A DNA stretch of 64,000 bases from Paragonimus westermani (GCA_008508345.1 QNGE01001279.1:1-64000), one strand, 5' to 3'; positions 1-12,904 are shown, counted from the stretch's first letter. Made by a program: numbers and translations. The notes: generated by a model not told the origin, from the sequence alone.

Positions 1-1046
1 TATTTCCCGGAGAGAAGTCATGTCTTTCTTTCGATGATCTGCACGTATGAGCGAAACCAACAGACCATATCGTCGTATCGCTCAAATGAATAATGGGTGT
101 GACTGTCAAGTTTGGCATGGAGGACAGTGCACGCTAATAGTCACATGAGGGAGCTACACTGCAAAAAATGGTTTATCATTGGGTTACTCATTAATATTAG
201 TGAATTTGGTTATTATATAGACTGTACGACACACACCATTGATCGCAGCTGTCCCATTCCCATGGAACTGCAAGTCGGCCTCTTTCGAAAAGAAACATTG
301 AACTCGAGTTTCGCTCTTATTAAAACTCATTAATAGTGCATGACCTTGCCATGGCCGGGATTCGAACACCGGACACGCCTACATGAAGCAACCGTGGTGA
401 CCACTGGGCCGTTGATCTCGCATCAGCGGGTTTGAAACCAAAGAGAATCTGTCTACATTTGAAGATTCCCAGAAATGAAAATTGACTAAACAATATTCAC
501 TAAGATATTCACTTGGCTCTATGGTGTTACGATTCGTAGCTTGGTGTCTAGCCTAAGTGAACTAGTGAGAAAAATGTTGTTTTGTTATAAATAGGTTTCC
601 GTGTTTAAATCGTCGTCATGTGGAGCACACAGATTTGAACACCTGGATTATATACCGGACGTGTATGTAAATGTGTTGTTTCACGAAGCGCAACTTTGAC
701 GGTGGGATACAAACAAGTTCGTTATCAGTTTTCTAAATATATACTCAGATGAACCGCCAATAGATAGGGTGAGTGAGTATCTGGACCTGTGATTATTTGA
801 TATGTATGTGGATCGAGTAATTGCCACAGTAACTTACGGGCAATGGTCACTGGATCGTACACTTTCTTCAGGAAGGCTTCTAATAGTTTCGGCTAGGAAC
901 AGCATTATTTGTGAGACCCCAAATATTGATTATCAGTTAGGATTAGGACTGGGGCCACGTTTTCATGGAGCAGCCATGTTGGCCACTGTGTCACTGACCT
1001 GTCGTTAGGCACGACCGAATCAGCAGATGTAAACATTCTGCCACAT
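1..1046 (+). repeat. segmental direct duplication, copy 1
   Basis: This block recurs almost base for base at 48225-49270 (constant offset 48224). The few differences include a substitution near 305, a cluster at 573-600 and one near 655. The similarity starts at the window edge, so this copy extends further left. It stops near 1046, where the 48-kb copy has about 39 extra bases and then diverges. It overlaps the left palindrome arm and holds a minus-strand hammerhead SINE. The short frames inside are not convincing coding sequence. Confidence 0.9.
240..420 (-). mobile_element. hammerhead-bearing SINE (SM-alpha-like), copy at left edge
   Basis: On the minus strand a pol III-like A box (391-410, GGCCCAGTGGTCACC) and B box (356-370, GTTCGAATCC) precede a hammerhead-like module (296-341). 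The module keeps the strands GAAA and ACTCGAGT and the 3' part of stem II, but its first core box reads UUAAUGA instead of CUGAUGA, so self-cleavage is unlikely. Downstream is the family tail (TCTTTTCGAAA, then GGCTGCGATCA). Schistosome SM-alpha joins the same two parts, pol III boxes and a hammerhead; assignment here is by architecture, not by a database match. Confidence 0.6.
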
Positions 1047-2834
1047 TCGGTTGTGGCTGTTCTGTTAACTCCAATCGATGACCCTTCGACTGAGACTTCT
1101 ATCTGAATGAAAGCTACACGAATCATTCGCTTGCTGAGCCATAGTTTAACTGCTGGTAAGTTGTGGGGGCATTTTCTTTTGTTCATATAGACTAACCATC
1201 ACCCACAATTAATTGTTTTTTGGTGGACACACTTCAGCCAGCCGAGCCGAACAACAGCGCACATGTAGTTTGCATCAGTCAGTATTCCATATCAAATGTT
1301 GGGCACATTATGTTCAACTTAGGTTCCAGCGTGCGTCTCAAAATACGATACTATCAATGCGTATTCATAGGAAAACAGTTAATCAGAATCACTTAGCAGC
1401 GGCTAATAACCTCAGAACTTGTGTAGTGAGAATAGACGGTCGCACCACACTACTTACATCACTATTCAGTAGCAGCATGGATCGAAATGATCACGGGATA
1501 AATACGGGGGAGATACGGGAAGGATCATTAGTGGGCAGCATCACGTACAATGGCTTTCGCCAGATGAGGGAACTGAAACGTGGTGTCCAAAGCGACTGGA
1601 GCATCCTCGGACGAGCGTGGCGGAAAATGAGTGTTTCTGATCGTAGTCCCGTTGAGACGCATAAGTCGTGTGTTTGTTTCCCCCAGAAAATCTCCTGTTC
1701 CACCCGCCTTCTAGGTTCACAACGCTAACAGGGCCTATTTCTCCGTTTGCTACACAGTCGTGCAGAAGTTATGCTTTTGTCAGATACTGTTCGGTTGCTT
1801 GATTGTTGCGCAAGACGGTCATGCCCGTTCCTCTTAATTCTGATTTGGAATCACATGCTATCTAGTTGTAGTGAAAATAAACAACGCATCGCTCAGAAAC
1901 AGAAGCATTTGCCTTGAAGCGGCTTGAAGTCAGAAAACGCCAACTCGAAAGATGATTAGAAACGCGCCATCTACTCTGTGTGACGTAATACGGAAACATT
2001 ATTACACTCCATTCAATGTATGAAATTAATCAATTATTTCAACATGTATATACATTGAACACGTGGTTCAGAATCATATTTATATCACTATTTTCAAATG
2101 CCAAATCAACAGTTGAATGTAATCATCACTTATTTTTAACAGTAAGGTAATCACCTACTGCGAAACAGAATTCACATATTTGTAAACTCACATACATATT
2201 TAAGAAAATAGTTCGCGACAATTGACGTAATTGGCACATAGCTATCCAGAAGTTGTAGGCAGAATATGAGCAACAGTTGTCACCATAGTTACAGCAGACT
2301 ACGTTAGTCCTATTACGTCAGCCTCTGATTCGAGCGTGTGCTCCTCTCAGGATACAGTTAGGGAGTGATACTCCTTCTCTTGCATACTAACTGTATACAT
2401 ACCATCACCTAGACGGATAACAAATTCCTTCTTTCCAGTTTTTACCTTGGCGACCCATTGGTGACAACTCCATGCATTTCATGCTGAGCAGCTAGGCAAG
2501 TTTGCTGCAAAGTGCTTGTTTATATGCTGGTAACGTATAAACCACGATAAAGCTTTATAATGTTTTCTACAATATAAACTTTACGTCTGTTCTTATTGTG
2601 GACTAGGACAACCGCGCGTTTACTCTTCCGATCTTGTTACGTTCTAAGTGTTGCAGTGAACCAACAACAGTGTTGTTTCTTTCGGATAGTATTTCATAGA
2701 GAAGTATTCTGCAAACCACTTTAGAACAGAGACACACGTTGGTTTAAGAACAACTTACGAATTTAGATGAGACCCAACTGTGAAAAGTCAGGGCTTCGGC
2801 TGGATTCGAACCAGCGACAGACACAGCATGCCTC
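345..2834 (+). repeat. left arm of large palindrome
   Basis: The arm is the reverse complement of 2859-5341, with positions summing to 5693 near the centre and 5686 beyond a 7-bp indel at about 2586. The arms differ by scattered substitutions (near 401, 383, 573-600, 2290, 2447 and 2492), so they are close but not identical. The arm contains no recognisable gene. A 171-codon frame (1213-1728, mirrored at 3958-4473) opens on TTG, has dense frames on the other strand and shows no motif, so it is treated as chance. Confidence 0.92.
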
Positions 2835-2926
2835 AACGCAGCAAGCGCTCTACCAGCTGAGGCATGCTGTGTCTGTCGCTGGTTCGAATCCAGCCGAAGC
2901 CCTGACTTTTCACAGTTGGGTCTCAT
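2767..2926. mobile_element. inverted pair of tRNA-like SINE fragments at palindrome centre
   Basis: Two tail-outward fragments of a tRNA-derived SINE meet here. Each has the T-arm GCTGG-TTCGAAT-CCAGC and the tail CTGACTTTTCACAGTTGGG. The left fragment continues through the tRNA-like A-box region (2835-2858, GCGCTCTACCAGCT) and then switches at TGAG into the other copy. A related single copy lies at 24903-25200. The 24-nt unpaired centre of the palindrome is the part present only once. Confidence 0.8.
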
Positions 2927-5341
2927 CTAAATTCGTAAGTTGTTCTTAAACCAACGTGTGTCTCTGTTCTAAAGTGGTTTGCAGAATACTTCTCTATGAA
3001 ATACTATCCGAAAGAAACAACACTGTTGTTGGTTCACTGCAACACTTAGAACGTAACAAGATCGGAAGAGTAAACGCGCGGTTGTCCTAGTCCACAATAA
3101 CGTAAAGTTTATATTGTAGAAAACATTATAAAGCTTTATCGTGGTTTATACGTTACCAGCATATAAACAAGCACTTTGCAGCAAACTTGCCGAGCTGCTC
3201 AGCATGAAATGCATGGAGTTGTCACCAATGGGTCGCCAAGGTAAAAACTGGACAGAAGGAATTTGTTATCCGTCTAGGTGATGGTATGTATACAGTTAGT
3301 ATGCAAGAGAAGGAGTATCACTCCCTAACTGTATCCTGAGAGGAGCACACGCTCGAATCAGAGGCTGACGTAATAGGACTAACGTATTCTGCTGTAACTA
3401 TGGTGACAACTGTTGCTCATATTCTGCCTACAACTTCTGGATAGCTATGTGCCAATTACGTCAATTGTCGTGAACTATTTTCTTAAATATGTATGTGAGT
3501 TTACAAATATGTGAATTCTGTTTCGCAGTAGGTGATTACCTTACTGTTGAAAATAAGTGATGATTACATTCAACTGTTGATTTGGCATTTGAAAATAGTG
3601 ATATAAATATGATTCTGAACCACGTGTTCAATGTATATACATGTTGAAATAATTGATTAATTTCATACATTGAATGGAGTGTAATAATGTTTCCGTATTA
3701 CGTCACACAGAGTAGATGGCGCGTTTCTAATCATCTTTCGAGTTGGCGTTTTCTGACTTCAAGCCGCTTCAAGGCAAATGCTTCTGTTTCTGAGCGATGC
3801 GTTGTTTATTTTCACTACAACTAGATAGCATGTGATTCCAAATCAGAATTAAGAGGAACGGGCATGACCGTCTTGCGCAACAATCAAGCAACCGAACAGT
3901 ATCTGACAAAAGCATAACTTCTGCACGACTGTGTAGCAAACGGAGAAATAGGCCCTGTTAGCGTTGTGAACCTAGAAGGCGGGTGGAACAGGAGATTTTC
4001 TGGGGGAAACAAACACACGACTTATGCGTCTCAACGGGACTACGATCAGAAACACTCATTTTCCGCCACGCTCGTCCGAGGATGCTCCAGTCGCTTTGGA
4101 CACCACGTTTCAGTTCCCTCATCTGGCGAAAGCCATTGTACGTGATGCTGCCCACTAATGATCCTTCCCGTATCTCCCCCGTATTTATCCCGTGATCATT
4201 TCGATCCATGCTGCTACTGAATAGTGATGTAAGTAGTGTGGTGCGACCGTCTATTCTCACTACACAAGTTCTGAGGTTATTAGCCGCTGCTAAGTGATTC
4301 TGATTAACTGTTTTCCTATGAATACGCATTGATAGTATCGTATTTTGAGACGCACGCTGGAACCTAAGTTGAACATAATGTGCCCAACATTTGATATGGA
4401 ATACTGACTGATGCAAACTACATGTGCGCTGTTGTTCGGCTCGGCTGGCTGAAGTGTGTCCACCAAAAAACAATTAATTGTGGGTGATGGTTAGTCTATA
4501 TGAACAAAAGAAAATGCCCCCACAACTTACCAGCAGTTAAACTATGGCTCAGCAAGCGAATGATTCGTGTAGCTTTCATTCAGATAGAAGTCTCAGTCGA
4601 AGGGTCATCGATTGGAGTTAACAGAACAGCCACAACCGAATGTGGCAGAATGTTTACATCTGCTGATTCGGTCGTGCCTAACGACAGGTCAGTGACACAG
4701 TGGCCAACATGGCTGCTCCATGAAAACGTGGCCCCAGTCCTAATCCTAACTGATAATCAATATTTGGGGTCTCACAAATAATGCTGTTCCTAGCCGAAAC
4801 TATTAGAAGCCTTCCTGAAGAAAGTGTACGATCCAGTGACCATTGCCCGTAAGTTACTGTGGCAATTACTCGATCCACATACATATCAAATAATCACAGG
4901 TCCAGATACTCACTCACCCTATCTATTGGCGGTTCATCTGAGTATATATTTAGAAAACTGATAACGAACTTGTTTGTATCCCACCGTCAAAGTTGCGCTT
5001 CGTGAAACAACACATTTACATACACGTCCGGTATATAATCCAGGTGTTCAAATCTGTGTGCTCCACATGACGACGATTCAAACACGGAAACCCATTTATA
5101 ACAAAACAACATTTCACTCACTAGTTCACTTAGGCTAGACACCAAGCTACGAATCGTAACACCATAGAGCCAAGTGAATATCTTAGTGAATATTGTTTAG
5201 TCAATTTTCATTTCTGGGAATCTTCAAATGTAGACAGATTCTCTTTGGTTTCAAACCCGCTGATACGAGATCAACGGCCCAGTGGTCACCACGGTTGCAT
5301 CATGTAGGCGTGTCCGGTGTTCGAATCCCGGCCATGGCAAG
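2859..5341 (-). repeat. right arm of large palindrome
   Basis: Reverse complement of 345-2834. At 573-600 (mirror about 5086-5113) this arm agrees with the 48-kb copy rather than with the left arm. It has private changes near its outer end (5265 and 5300 region). Near-identity ends at about 5341, inside the hammerhead SINE; beyond that the two sides are related only as different SINE copies. No gene is recognised. Confidence 0.9.
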
Positions 5342-5480
5342 GTCATGCACTATTAATGAGTTTTGATAGGAGCGAAACTTGAGTTCAATGTTTCTTTTTG
5401 AAATGGGCTGACTAGCAATTCTATGGGAATACGATGGCTGCGATCAGTCATAGGTGGTGTCCAATTTGCATGAAAAAAAT
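5270..5480 (+). mobile_element. hammerhead-bearing SINE copy
   Basis: The A-box-like stretch GGCCCAGTGGTCACC (about 5276-5295) and B box GTTCGAATCCCGG (5319-5331) are followed by the hammerhead module at 5347-5391. Stem I strand GCACTA, the GAGC of stem II and GAAA are kept, but the core box is UUAAUGA and stem I's 3' strand is changed. The tail runs to GGTGGT at about 5460. This copy sits exactly on the outer edge of the palindrome. Confidence 0.6.
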
Positions 5481-7473
5481 CAAATCCTCTGCTATTCAGC
5501 AGAATTCACGAACGAGTCTAGCTTTTTTATGCATATAGATTTTTCTGCCAGCTTCTTGCGAAAAAGGAACACCGCGTTGTGTGTTTCGTTTTTGCTAAGG
5601 CCAGCCACTGCTGTGTAGCCTCGCCACGACCGTAACCTGAAATGGGGTGAAGTTCTCATGAAGAGAAGTTCTAACTTTAAGCTTACATATCACAGTTAAA
5701 ATGGTGGTACCTCTGTCTTCATTCAAGGTGATCAGGTAAATTGAACCTTATTTCCAAGCCATTGTGGCTAAAATTTCAGGTGTGATGCTCTGATCGCGTC
5801 CAATGTGAAACCAGTGACGCCATGGTCAACAAGGAACGTTATCGCAGTTCAACCCGTTTTCGTGCCAATGATGTGCAGTACTAATAATTCCCAACAAACG
5901 GGTGCCAAAAACAGTGGGAATTTTTGTAATATTTTCGTATGTTTTGAAACGCCTGTCCGCAAGCGGAAGCCGGTAGCATTTGTAATCGGTTCTCTATTCA
6001 AGCCCAACAAATCGATTTTGTGCTCCCGCATACCATGCGAGTGTACCCGGGAAGTTAGTCACTCTCGTACTCAACCCCCCTGATGGTCCTGTACAAAGAT
6101 GACAGTAGACTGTCAGACGGTGGATAAATTCGAATAACCAGGTATTGTGTGTTATCCTGAGGGTAAATTTGGTTTTCAGCGGTTGACTTAATATCCACTA
6201 AGTCACTGTTGACTAACATAACTAACGTAAGAACAGCCTAAAATTGGGAACCATGACCTGAAGCACGAGGGTTATGAACCAAAATCAAACAGCGGCATAT
6301 TTACAGGGAAACTCACACAGTAAACGGATATGTAATCGATTTTATTCCGGCGCCACATAAAATCGATAATTGTGAAACAGTGTTCTGGACGTTTTGTGGA
6401 TCTATGCGTCAAGGTTTTTGGGCTGCGTTTCATTAGGACTAATGTGCCAGAAGTGCGTTGTTCTCGGTCAACCGTTACACTTAGGTGATTCGTTTATTCT
6501 ATTTTCGGCAGTAAAATATTCTGTAAATGTACGAACGGTACGTCACGTCTGGAGTTGTTACAACTACCAGGAAATTTGAACGAGGGTTTCCATGTAAACG
6601 GAAACCAAATCACAAACCATTAAACGGTGTTCTTCACTCTCCAAAACGTGAGATGCTCATTAAGGACATGTAAACAGCGCAAATACCGAGTTCGAAACGT
6701 GAACGGATAGACGAAATGGGTAATTCAGTTGTTGCATGGTTTCAAAAGAATGATTTCACTACAACCAGCCATAATTCCGTTTTTCTGAGAAGCAGCCACC
6801 CAGATCAAACCGACGATTACAGTAATGTGGGTGGTCAAAATGAGATCAGTGGTGGTGGCGAATGTTTTCTAAATCATAGTGTTTATTTTTCGCTTAAAAA
6901 ACTTAGGTAAAAAAGTCAGACGCAACATTCCATAAAACATTATATATCACATAATAACCACAAACTCAAGAGCGACTGGGGACACGCAAAGGTGGATACG
7001 GAACAATTGTGAGGTTAATTTGAACGGTAACATGTTGAACCACATCAAGAGGCGAGAAATAACTTCGCATCGGAAATTTTGGAGCAATACAACACACCAC
7101 ATCACTTCAAAAAAAAAACTGTGTCCACTTTCGCACAGATTTTATATCATCAGGTCTGGTTGGGCTACATTTGGGATATAAGTCTAGGATATTTGGTAGC
7201 AAACTGACCAGTAGTGTGAAATTAACAGTCCGGTTATGTGACACAAACAAGAAACGCCAATCAACAGTTGGCTGTTTTTGAGCGCATAGAGCAGGTTGTT
7301 AGTAGGTAACCAATAAGGTTTCAGAACAGTTCAACATTTGTTAGGTGTAAACGGCGCAATAATGTAGAGCCTAAGATTTGTGATCGAAGGAAGTTTAACG
7401 ATGTAGAAAGCGGCGGTTTGCGTTTTGCAGATGGTCACTCGTAAGCTATTGTGCTACTACGTCGGCCAGCCAG
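5481..7473. other. unassigned AT-rich sequence
   Basis: I see no convincing gene, RNA or repeat. The open frames are all under 100 codons. The 92-codon frame at 5805-6083 overlaps another frame on the opposite strand and has no recognised motif. Confidence 0.5.
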
Positions 7474-8281
7474 AAAAAAACGTGATCGTAGGGTGTAAAT
7501 TCATTTCATGCTTTCCTGCATGCTGGGGGAAATGTTCTCACAACAGTAAAAAAACATAAATGTGCCACAGAAACCACAAAATGTAACAGGTGATCTGTTG
7601 GTTTACGAAAGCTGATCGGTTTGTTGAAAGTGTTGCTTCACATAGTCTTCTGAAAGAGGTTTTAGATAAGCGACTGGTATGAAGAGTTTTGTCTTGTACT
7701 GTGAGATAAGGAAACTTGCTTGAAGCATCAAGGCACAAAGTAAAACGCGGTAAATTGTGTTTCAACTCAACGTCAAAGAAAATCAAACCGCTCTGTTTTT
7801 CACTAGTAAAGGTTACTGAAAGAATTTTGTGAACACACTTCAAGATATTGATCATGTGGTTACAAGATTGCGCAACTTTTTGATCGGAAGTAGGTGAGAA
7901 TGCCAGCCACAAGTAGATGTCTCAACTATATTGACCACTATGAAATTGCTCTGACATCTGGTTTGATACGTAAACACTCAGTCACATTCGCTGGTGAATA
8001 TTATCCACGCTATCTGATATCCTGGTAAGGGAACCCGTCAACTGTCCTGCTAAATTCAGTAGATGACCCTAAGACCAAGATTTCTATTCAGTTGAAAATC
8101 ACGTAAACTACATAGGATTTTGGTTGGTAAAAGTTGAACCTGATGACACAGTGGTCAGCATAACTGACGTTGGAAACCCTAAATGAAGTTCTGGTCCCGG
8201 CTGTGGCATGGATAGGAATCACTCGAAAGCTTTAACAAGAGTGAAACTTGAGTTTGGTATTTTTGCGAACAGGACTGACTG
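7474..8281 (+). repeat. tandem duplication, unit 1
   Basis: The unit is repeated immediately at 8282-9090 in the same orientation. The only difference I noticed is seven versus eight A at the unit start, so the duplication is young or homogenised. A 124-codon minus-strand frame (7538-7912) is duplicated with it; it has no recognised domain and opens inside otherwise non-coding sequence. The 3' end of the unit is a hammerhead SINE. Confidence 0.93.
7930..8281 (+). mobile_element. hammerhead-bearing SINE copy (in tandem unit 1)
   Basis: The copy has a 5' module (8045-8105, similar to 1069-1125 and 49320-49390), an A-box-like ACACAGTGGTCAGC (about 8138), a B-box-like GTTCTGGTCCCGGCT (about 8190) and a decayed hammerhead module (8218-8262). 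GCTTTAACAAGAGT and GAAAC are kept, but the core box is CUCGAAA. The tail ends at the tandem junction. Confidence 0.55.
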
Positions 8282-9090
8282 AAAAAAAACGTGATCGTAG
8301 GGTGTAAATTCATTTCATGCTTTCCTGCATGCTGGGGGAAATGTTCTCACAACAGTAAAAAAACATAAATGTGCCACAGAAACCACAAAATGTAACAGGT
8401 GATCTGTTGGTTTACGAAAGCTGATCGGTTTGTTGAAAGTGTTGCTTCACATAGTCTTCTGAAAGAGGTTTTAGATAAGCGACTGGTATGAAGAGTTTTG
8501 TCTTGTACTGTGAGATAAGGAAACTTGCTTGAAGCATCAAGGCACAAAGTAAAACGCGGTAAATTGTGTTTCAACTCAACGTCAAAGAAAATCAAACCGC
8601 TCTGTTTTTCACTAGTAAAGGTTACTGAAAGAATTTTGTGAACACACTTCAAGATATTGATCATGTGGTTACAAGATTGCGCAACTTTTTGATCGGAAGT
8701 AGGTGAGAATGCCAGCCACAAGTAGATGTCTCAACTATATTGACCACTATGAAATTGCTCTGACATCTGGTTTGATACGTAAACACTCAGTCACATTCGC
8801 TGGTGAATATTATCCACGCTATCTGATATCCTGGTAAGGGAACCCGTCAACTGTCCTGCTAAATTCAGTAGATGACCCTAAGACCAAGATTTCTATTCAG
8901 TTGAAAATCACGTAAACTACATAGGATTTTGGTTGGTAAAAGTTGAACCTGATGACACAGTGGTCAGCATAACTGACGTTGGAAACCCTAAATGAAGTTC
9001 TGGTCCCGGCTGTGGCATGGATAGGAATCACTCGAAAGCTTTAACAAGAGTGAAACTTGAGTTTGGTATTTTTGCGAACAGGACTGACTG
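8282..9090 (+). repeat. tandem duplication, unit 2
   Basis: Second head-to-tail copy of 7474-8281. Its right end, GGACTGACTG at 9081-9090, lies in the SINE tail like the internal junction. The duplicated 124-codon frame is at 8347-8721 on the minus strand and its predicted protein is identical. Confidence 0.93.
8739..9090 (+). mobile_element. hammerhead-bearing SINE copy (in tandem unit 2)
   Basis: Duplicate of the SINE at 7930-8281; the hammerhead module is at about 9027-9071 with the same decayed core, so both derive from one insertion that was then duplicated. Confidence 0.55.
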
Positions 9091-11172
9091 AGAATGTTGA
9101 AGGTGAAATTAACTGTGAATGATCTCAAGCCATACTTCATGTTTTACCATATATCGTATATCTGAATGAGCGTTATTCACTGGGATATTTTAGGCTAGCG
9201 CTGGAGCTTTGCCTGTTGCCGTGATACACATACGCACACTCCATCCCATAACAGGATGGCTAAGAGTTCACTAAATACCTTGCCTTGTGCTGACTGTGAG
9301 AGACCAACCTTCTGTCCACACATGTGTTTACCAACTACAGATGGTACGAAAACATGGCTGCTGTCCAAAAATCGAATTAAACCAACTAAACAAAGTGAAT
9401 CCAAACTTTTCTGCCTCATATTAGAGTCGGACGCTAGAAAGCGATTTTAGCTGATATCGTGTCAGATTTTATTCCGTTTATGTTGATGTAATGTCATAGA
9501 AACACGTTTTTTATTCACAATCGTAAGTGGCTTCGGATTGTACAGAGCTCACGGTACATTGTTACAGGAAAAGAGCCTTCGCAATCTATTAACAACTGAG
9601 CAGCGTTTTGGCTTTTTGTAAAATATAATCAAAATGTTGTTACTGATTAATTCCACGGTCCATCATGGTTATTCATGTATGCGTCTCAAGCAAACGCAGT
9701 GTTTAAAAAAGAATCCTCGACCTTAACATGAACGAAGATTCCAATAGGAAAAGCTACGAGAAACGCATTGAGTGCAACTGGGACCAGGATAGAACTGAAC
9801 AACACTTGTTTACTAACAGCTGTTCACCTTGCCTTGTGGAATATAGCATCTCTGCCCTGCCGAAATCTCGGGGAATTCCATGGAAGACTATTGTAAACCG
9901 TAGTCAGCACTGAGGTTTGGAAGAGGTAGAACGATGGATTGAAAAGTAACCTTCACTTATGTGAAGATGGTTCATTTTGATAAACCCGGTTGATGGATGC
10001 ACAATGATTCGAGAAAGAACCCGAACTTGCACAAACGTGCTCGTTTGAAGACAGTTCATTTGGCAGCTGGTCTATTATCCGTTTCGTTGGAAAACGAAAG
10101 TTTGTTGTCATGGAAATGAGGTAGTGTGAGCAGTTCCATGTGTTTGAAATTTCGCACCCTTACTTATGATTCATGTACACTGAATGTTACAGGGTTCAGC
10201 AAGACAACTGTCCAAAAGATATTGCTGGGGTTACCAAAACGATTCTTTCATGACATAATTTTGATCGGAACGGCTGAGATTCTGGACATAAACCCCGTTG
10301 AGAATTTGTTGCGTTTGTTGATTCGACAGTTCGAGAGAATCGGACGTATATTGCGCGTTGAAAAGAGAGGTGCTGAGTATCATCTCAAAAGTAAGCGACA
10401 CAATTTCATGACTAAATCTTAGCATCTTGATAAACAGCTTACGTAACCGACGCGTGAAAGTTCTCAAGTGAAACGGTGACCGATTTTATGTTAGAGTGTA
10501 ATAATACCAGTTGAGTCGAGAAGTCTGTACAATTTTGAAAAAGGAAGATTTTTGTCCATCAAGTCAATTGGAAACTTTCATATGATGAAAAATAGATTGT
10601 GCCTCAATGAATTACGTGATTATTCACTTGTGCAAAGAATAGTAAATATATATATATATATATATGAATATTGAAAGATGAACGAGCTTATGAGGCTGAA
10701 TGTAAGAGAGGATTAGAGAGTTTATGAAGCGTAAGAAAACCCAATAGAAAGCGAACAAACCAAACTATTTCCACACAGACGGATATAAGATGTGGTGTCT
10801 TTTTATCTCAGGAAATGCACAAAAGAACTCCTGGAAAAGTACAACAATCATCGCAGGAAATTCCAAATCTAAGTAAGCTGAGAAAATCAAAAAAGTCACA
10901 CAGAAGAATGTAGTCCAGTGCATTAGAGTGTCCAATTAATGTTCTTTCATGAGATGGCGAAGAATGCACAATGAGAAAGCATAACACCTAAAAATAATCG
11001 ATCCAGGTGTGTGGGGTAAAAACACTGCTCCGCAATCACACAGACGCGCTCGCTATAAAAAGTATCTTGGATAATTCGAGGGGAGAACATGAAAACATGA
11101 GAGAGAACAACGCTAGCATTCAAGATATTGAGGCGCCAATATAGAAAAAACTTATATACGACAATGACATTC
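9091..11172. other. unassigned sequence with an (AT)10 microsatellite
   Basis: No gene is recognised. A dinucleotide run of ten AT units lies at 10646-10665. The open frames (for example 98 codons at 10126-10422) overlap frames on the opposite strand and carry no motif. The stretch ends at the only ambiguous base of the window (11173), which is also the edge of the next inverted repeat. Confidence 0.5.
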
Positions 11173-12904
11173 NTTGACAGAAAAACATTCATGTGTTGTA
11201 AATATCACAGATGACTGCCACAGCCACCACCACCAACGCAACACTCACTCGAAAAACCCGACTGCTTTCGATTATCAACATCCAATCAGCTGTTAATATC
11301 ACCTGCATAACCAAATGAGCAGTTCGCTTGTTCAGTGAGAATACTCACATTCGAGCGGTTACGTCCATGCACTCTGATAGTACTGACAGATTGAGTTCGG
11401 TACACGTGTTTCCGCCAGTAGGGCTACGACGCGAAATGAACACAATGTGGTGGGCTCTCCTTCCTGCTCAGAGGGGCGACACACATCTGAAACGAAGTCT
11501 GGGACATGAGATAGATGTCTGGTCCGTGTATGCACCGCGACGCAAACTACACTGTCTCTCCTCTCACCAAAACGTGCTTAGTTACTTGAAACATGGTACG
11601 TTCCACTGGGAACATCTTCAAATGGTCACCGTATCCTCGCACATTTTCCACAGTCATCAATCGTTGGAAGATGACGAACGAGGGCGGGCGTGATTGATCA
11701 GCCGTTGTCAGGTGAATTGTGGGAGCCCATGCCTCCTGATTTCGGCAGGTGACAGTATGACATACGTATGCTGGCTTCTCAGTGAAGAGCGATCTGATGA
11801 TGAATCAATAGTATTCTTCCAATCATTCAATCTTACATCATGGCACACGTCTTTCATCGTTCCATGTAAATAGACACTCTACATTGTTTGTGTAGTCGGA
11901 CGACAAAAATGTGGTCAGTATGAACTTGCTCGAGATTGACAGCTTCTTCGTTCGTGTTCACCAAAACACATGCGAACTTTATGCGCAATTGACTAGTATA
12001 TCAACTCTTCTTCTCATGATCAAAATAACCTGTATGATGTGGTCTTGTATTGAACGCTGCCACGTCTTCGAGATGCGAGAACGTACTCAAAATTGAATTA
12101 ATGCAGGATGGTTCCACAAGTGTGTTTTGGGACTACGATCAAGTGACTGTAAAATCCAATGCAACAAGGACTGTTTTGAAGCCACCAACATGTCCGAATT
12201 GAATTGTGCTCGTTGATTATGTTGGGCGAATTAGTTGGACTCGATCACGTCATTCTGGAAGACCACCTCAATTCGGTTAGAAAATATTGGTAGCTTACAT
12301 GTCTACCGTGAGACTTCGTAGTCTGAATAAGTGATAGCTGAAATTTAAACACAACCCTAGTCTCCCAAATTTGTGTAGCATGTTTGCAACGTGTGACCGA
12401 TGTGAGTTACCCGATTGTAACACGCGGTTGCTAGTAGGTAGCTCACTCTCCGTCTCCTACTATTTCTCATTTGTCTTTCTGCATACCACTCGTTTTTCTT
12501 CGTGGTTGTGTGGCATTTACTTTTCCAGTGAGGGCCATCTGATATAATGCTGTATATGATGGTGTTGTTTTTGTTGTCGATGAGGACGACGATGTGACTG
12601 TCGTTCGTGGTATTCAACTGACTGAACTGTTCTTCCCCCTGCACACTTCGTCTTGGTCAATGCTACTATGTTCGAGGATGCTTGAAATGTTCAGTGGGAT
12701 AGGAGATCTGTTTTCGCAACTCCTACTCGAATGGACAATAAAGTCCACATTATGTCAAGAAATCTTTTGAATCAACTAGCTTACTCGCCAATCTAACGTC
12801 CTCATGACAATGTTCGAGGTATTGAAGCTCGATGGTACTCATTCCCCTCACATCCCGATTAGCCGTGCTCAAAGCGAATTGCTATTGGTATGTGTGGTCG
12901 GTAC

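Noticed and set aside
1213..1728. 171-codon frame, mirrored at 3958-4473
   Set aside because: Opens on TTG, overlaps frames on the other strand, has no motif, and is repeated only because it lies in the palindrome.
7538..7912. 124-codon minus-strand frame, repeated at 8347-8721
   Set aside because: Its repetition comes from the tandem duplication; no domain, no neighbouring exons, no splice support.
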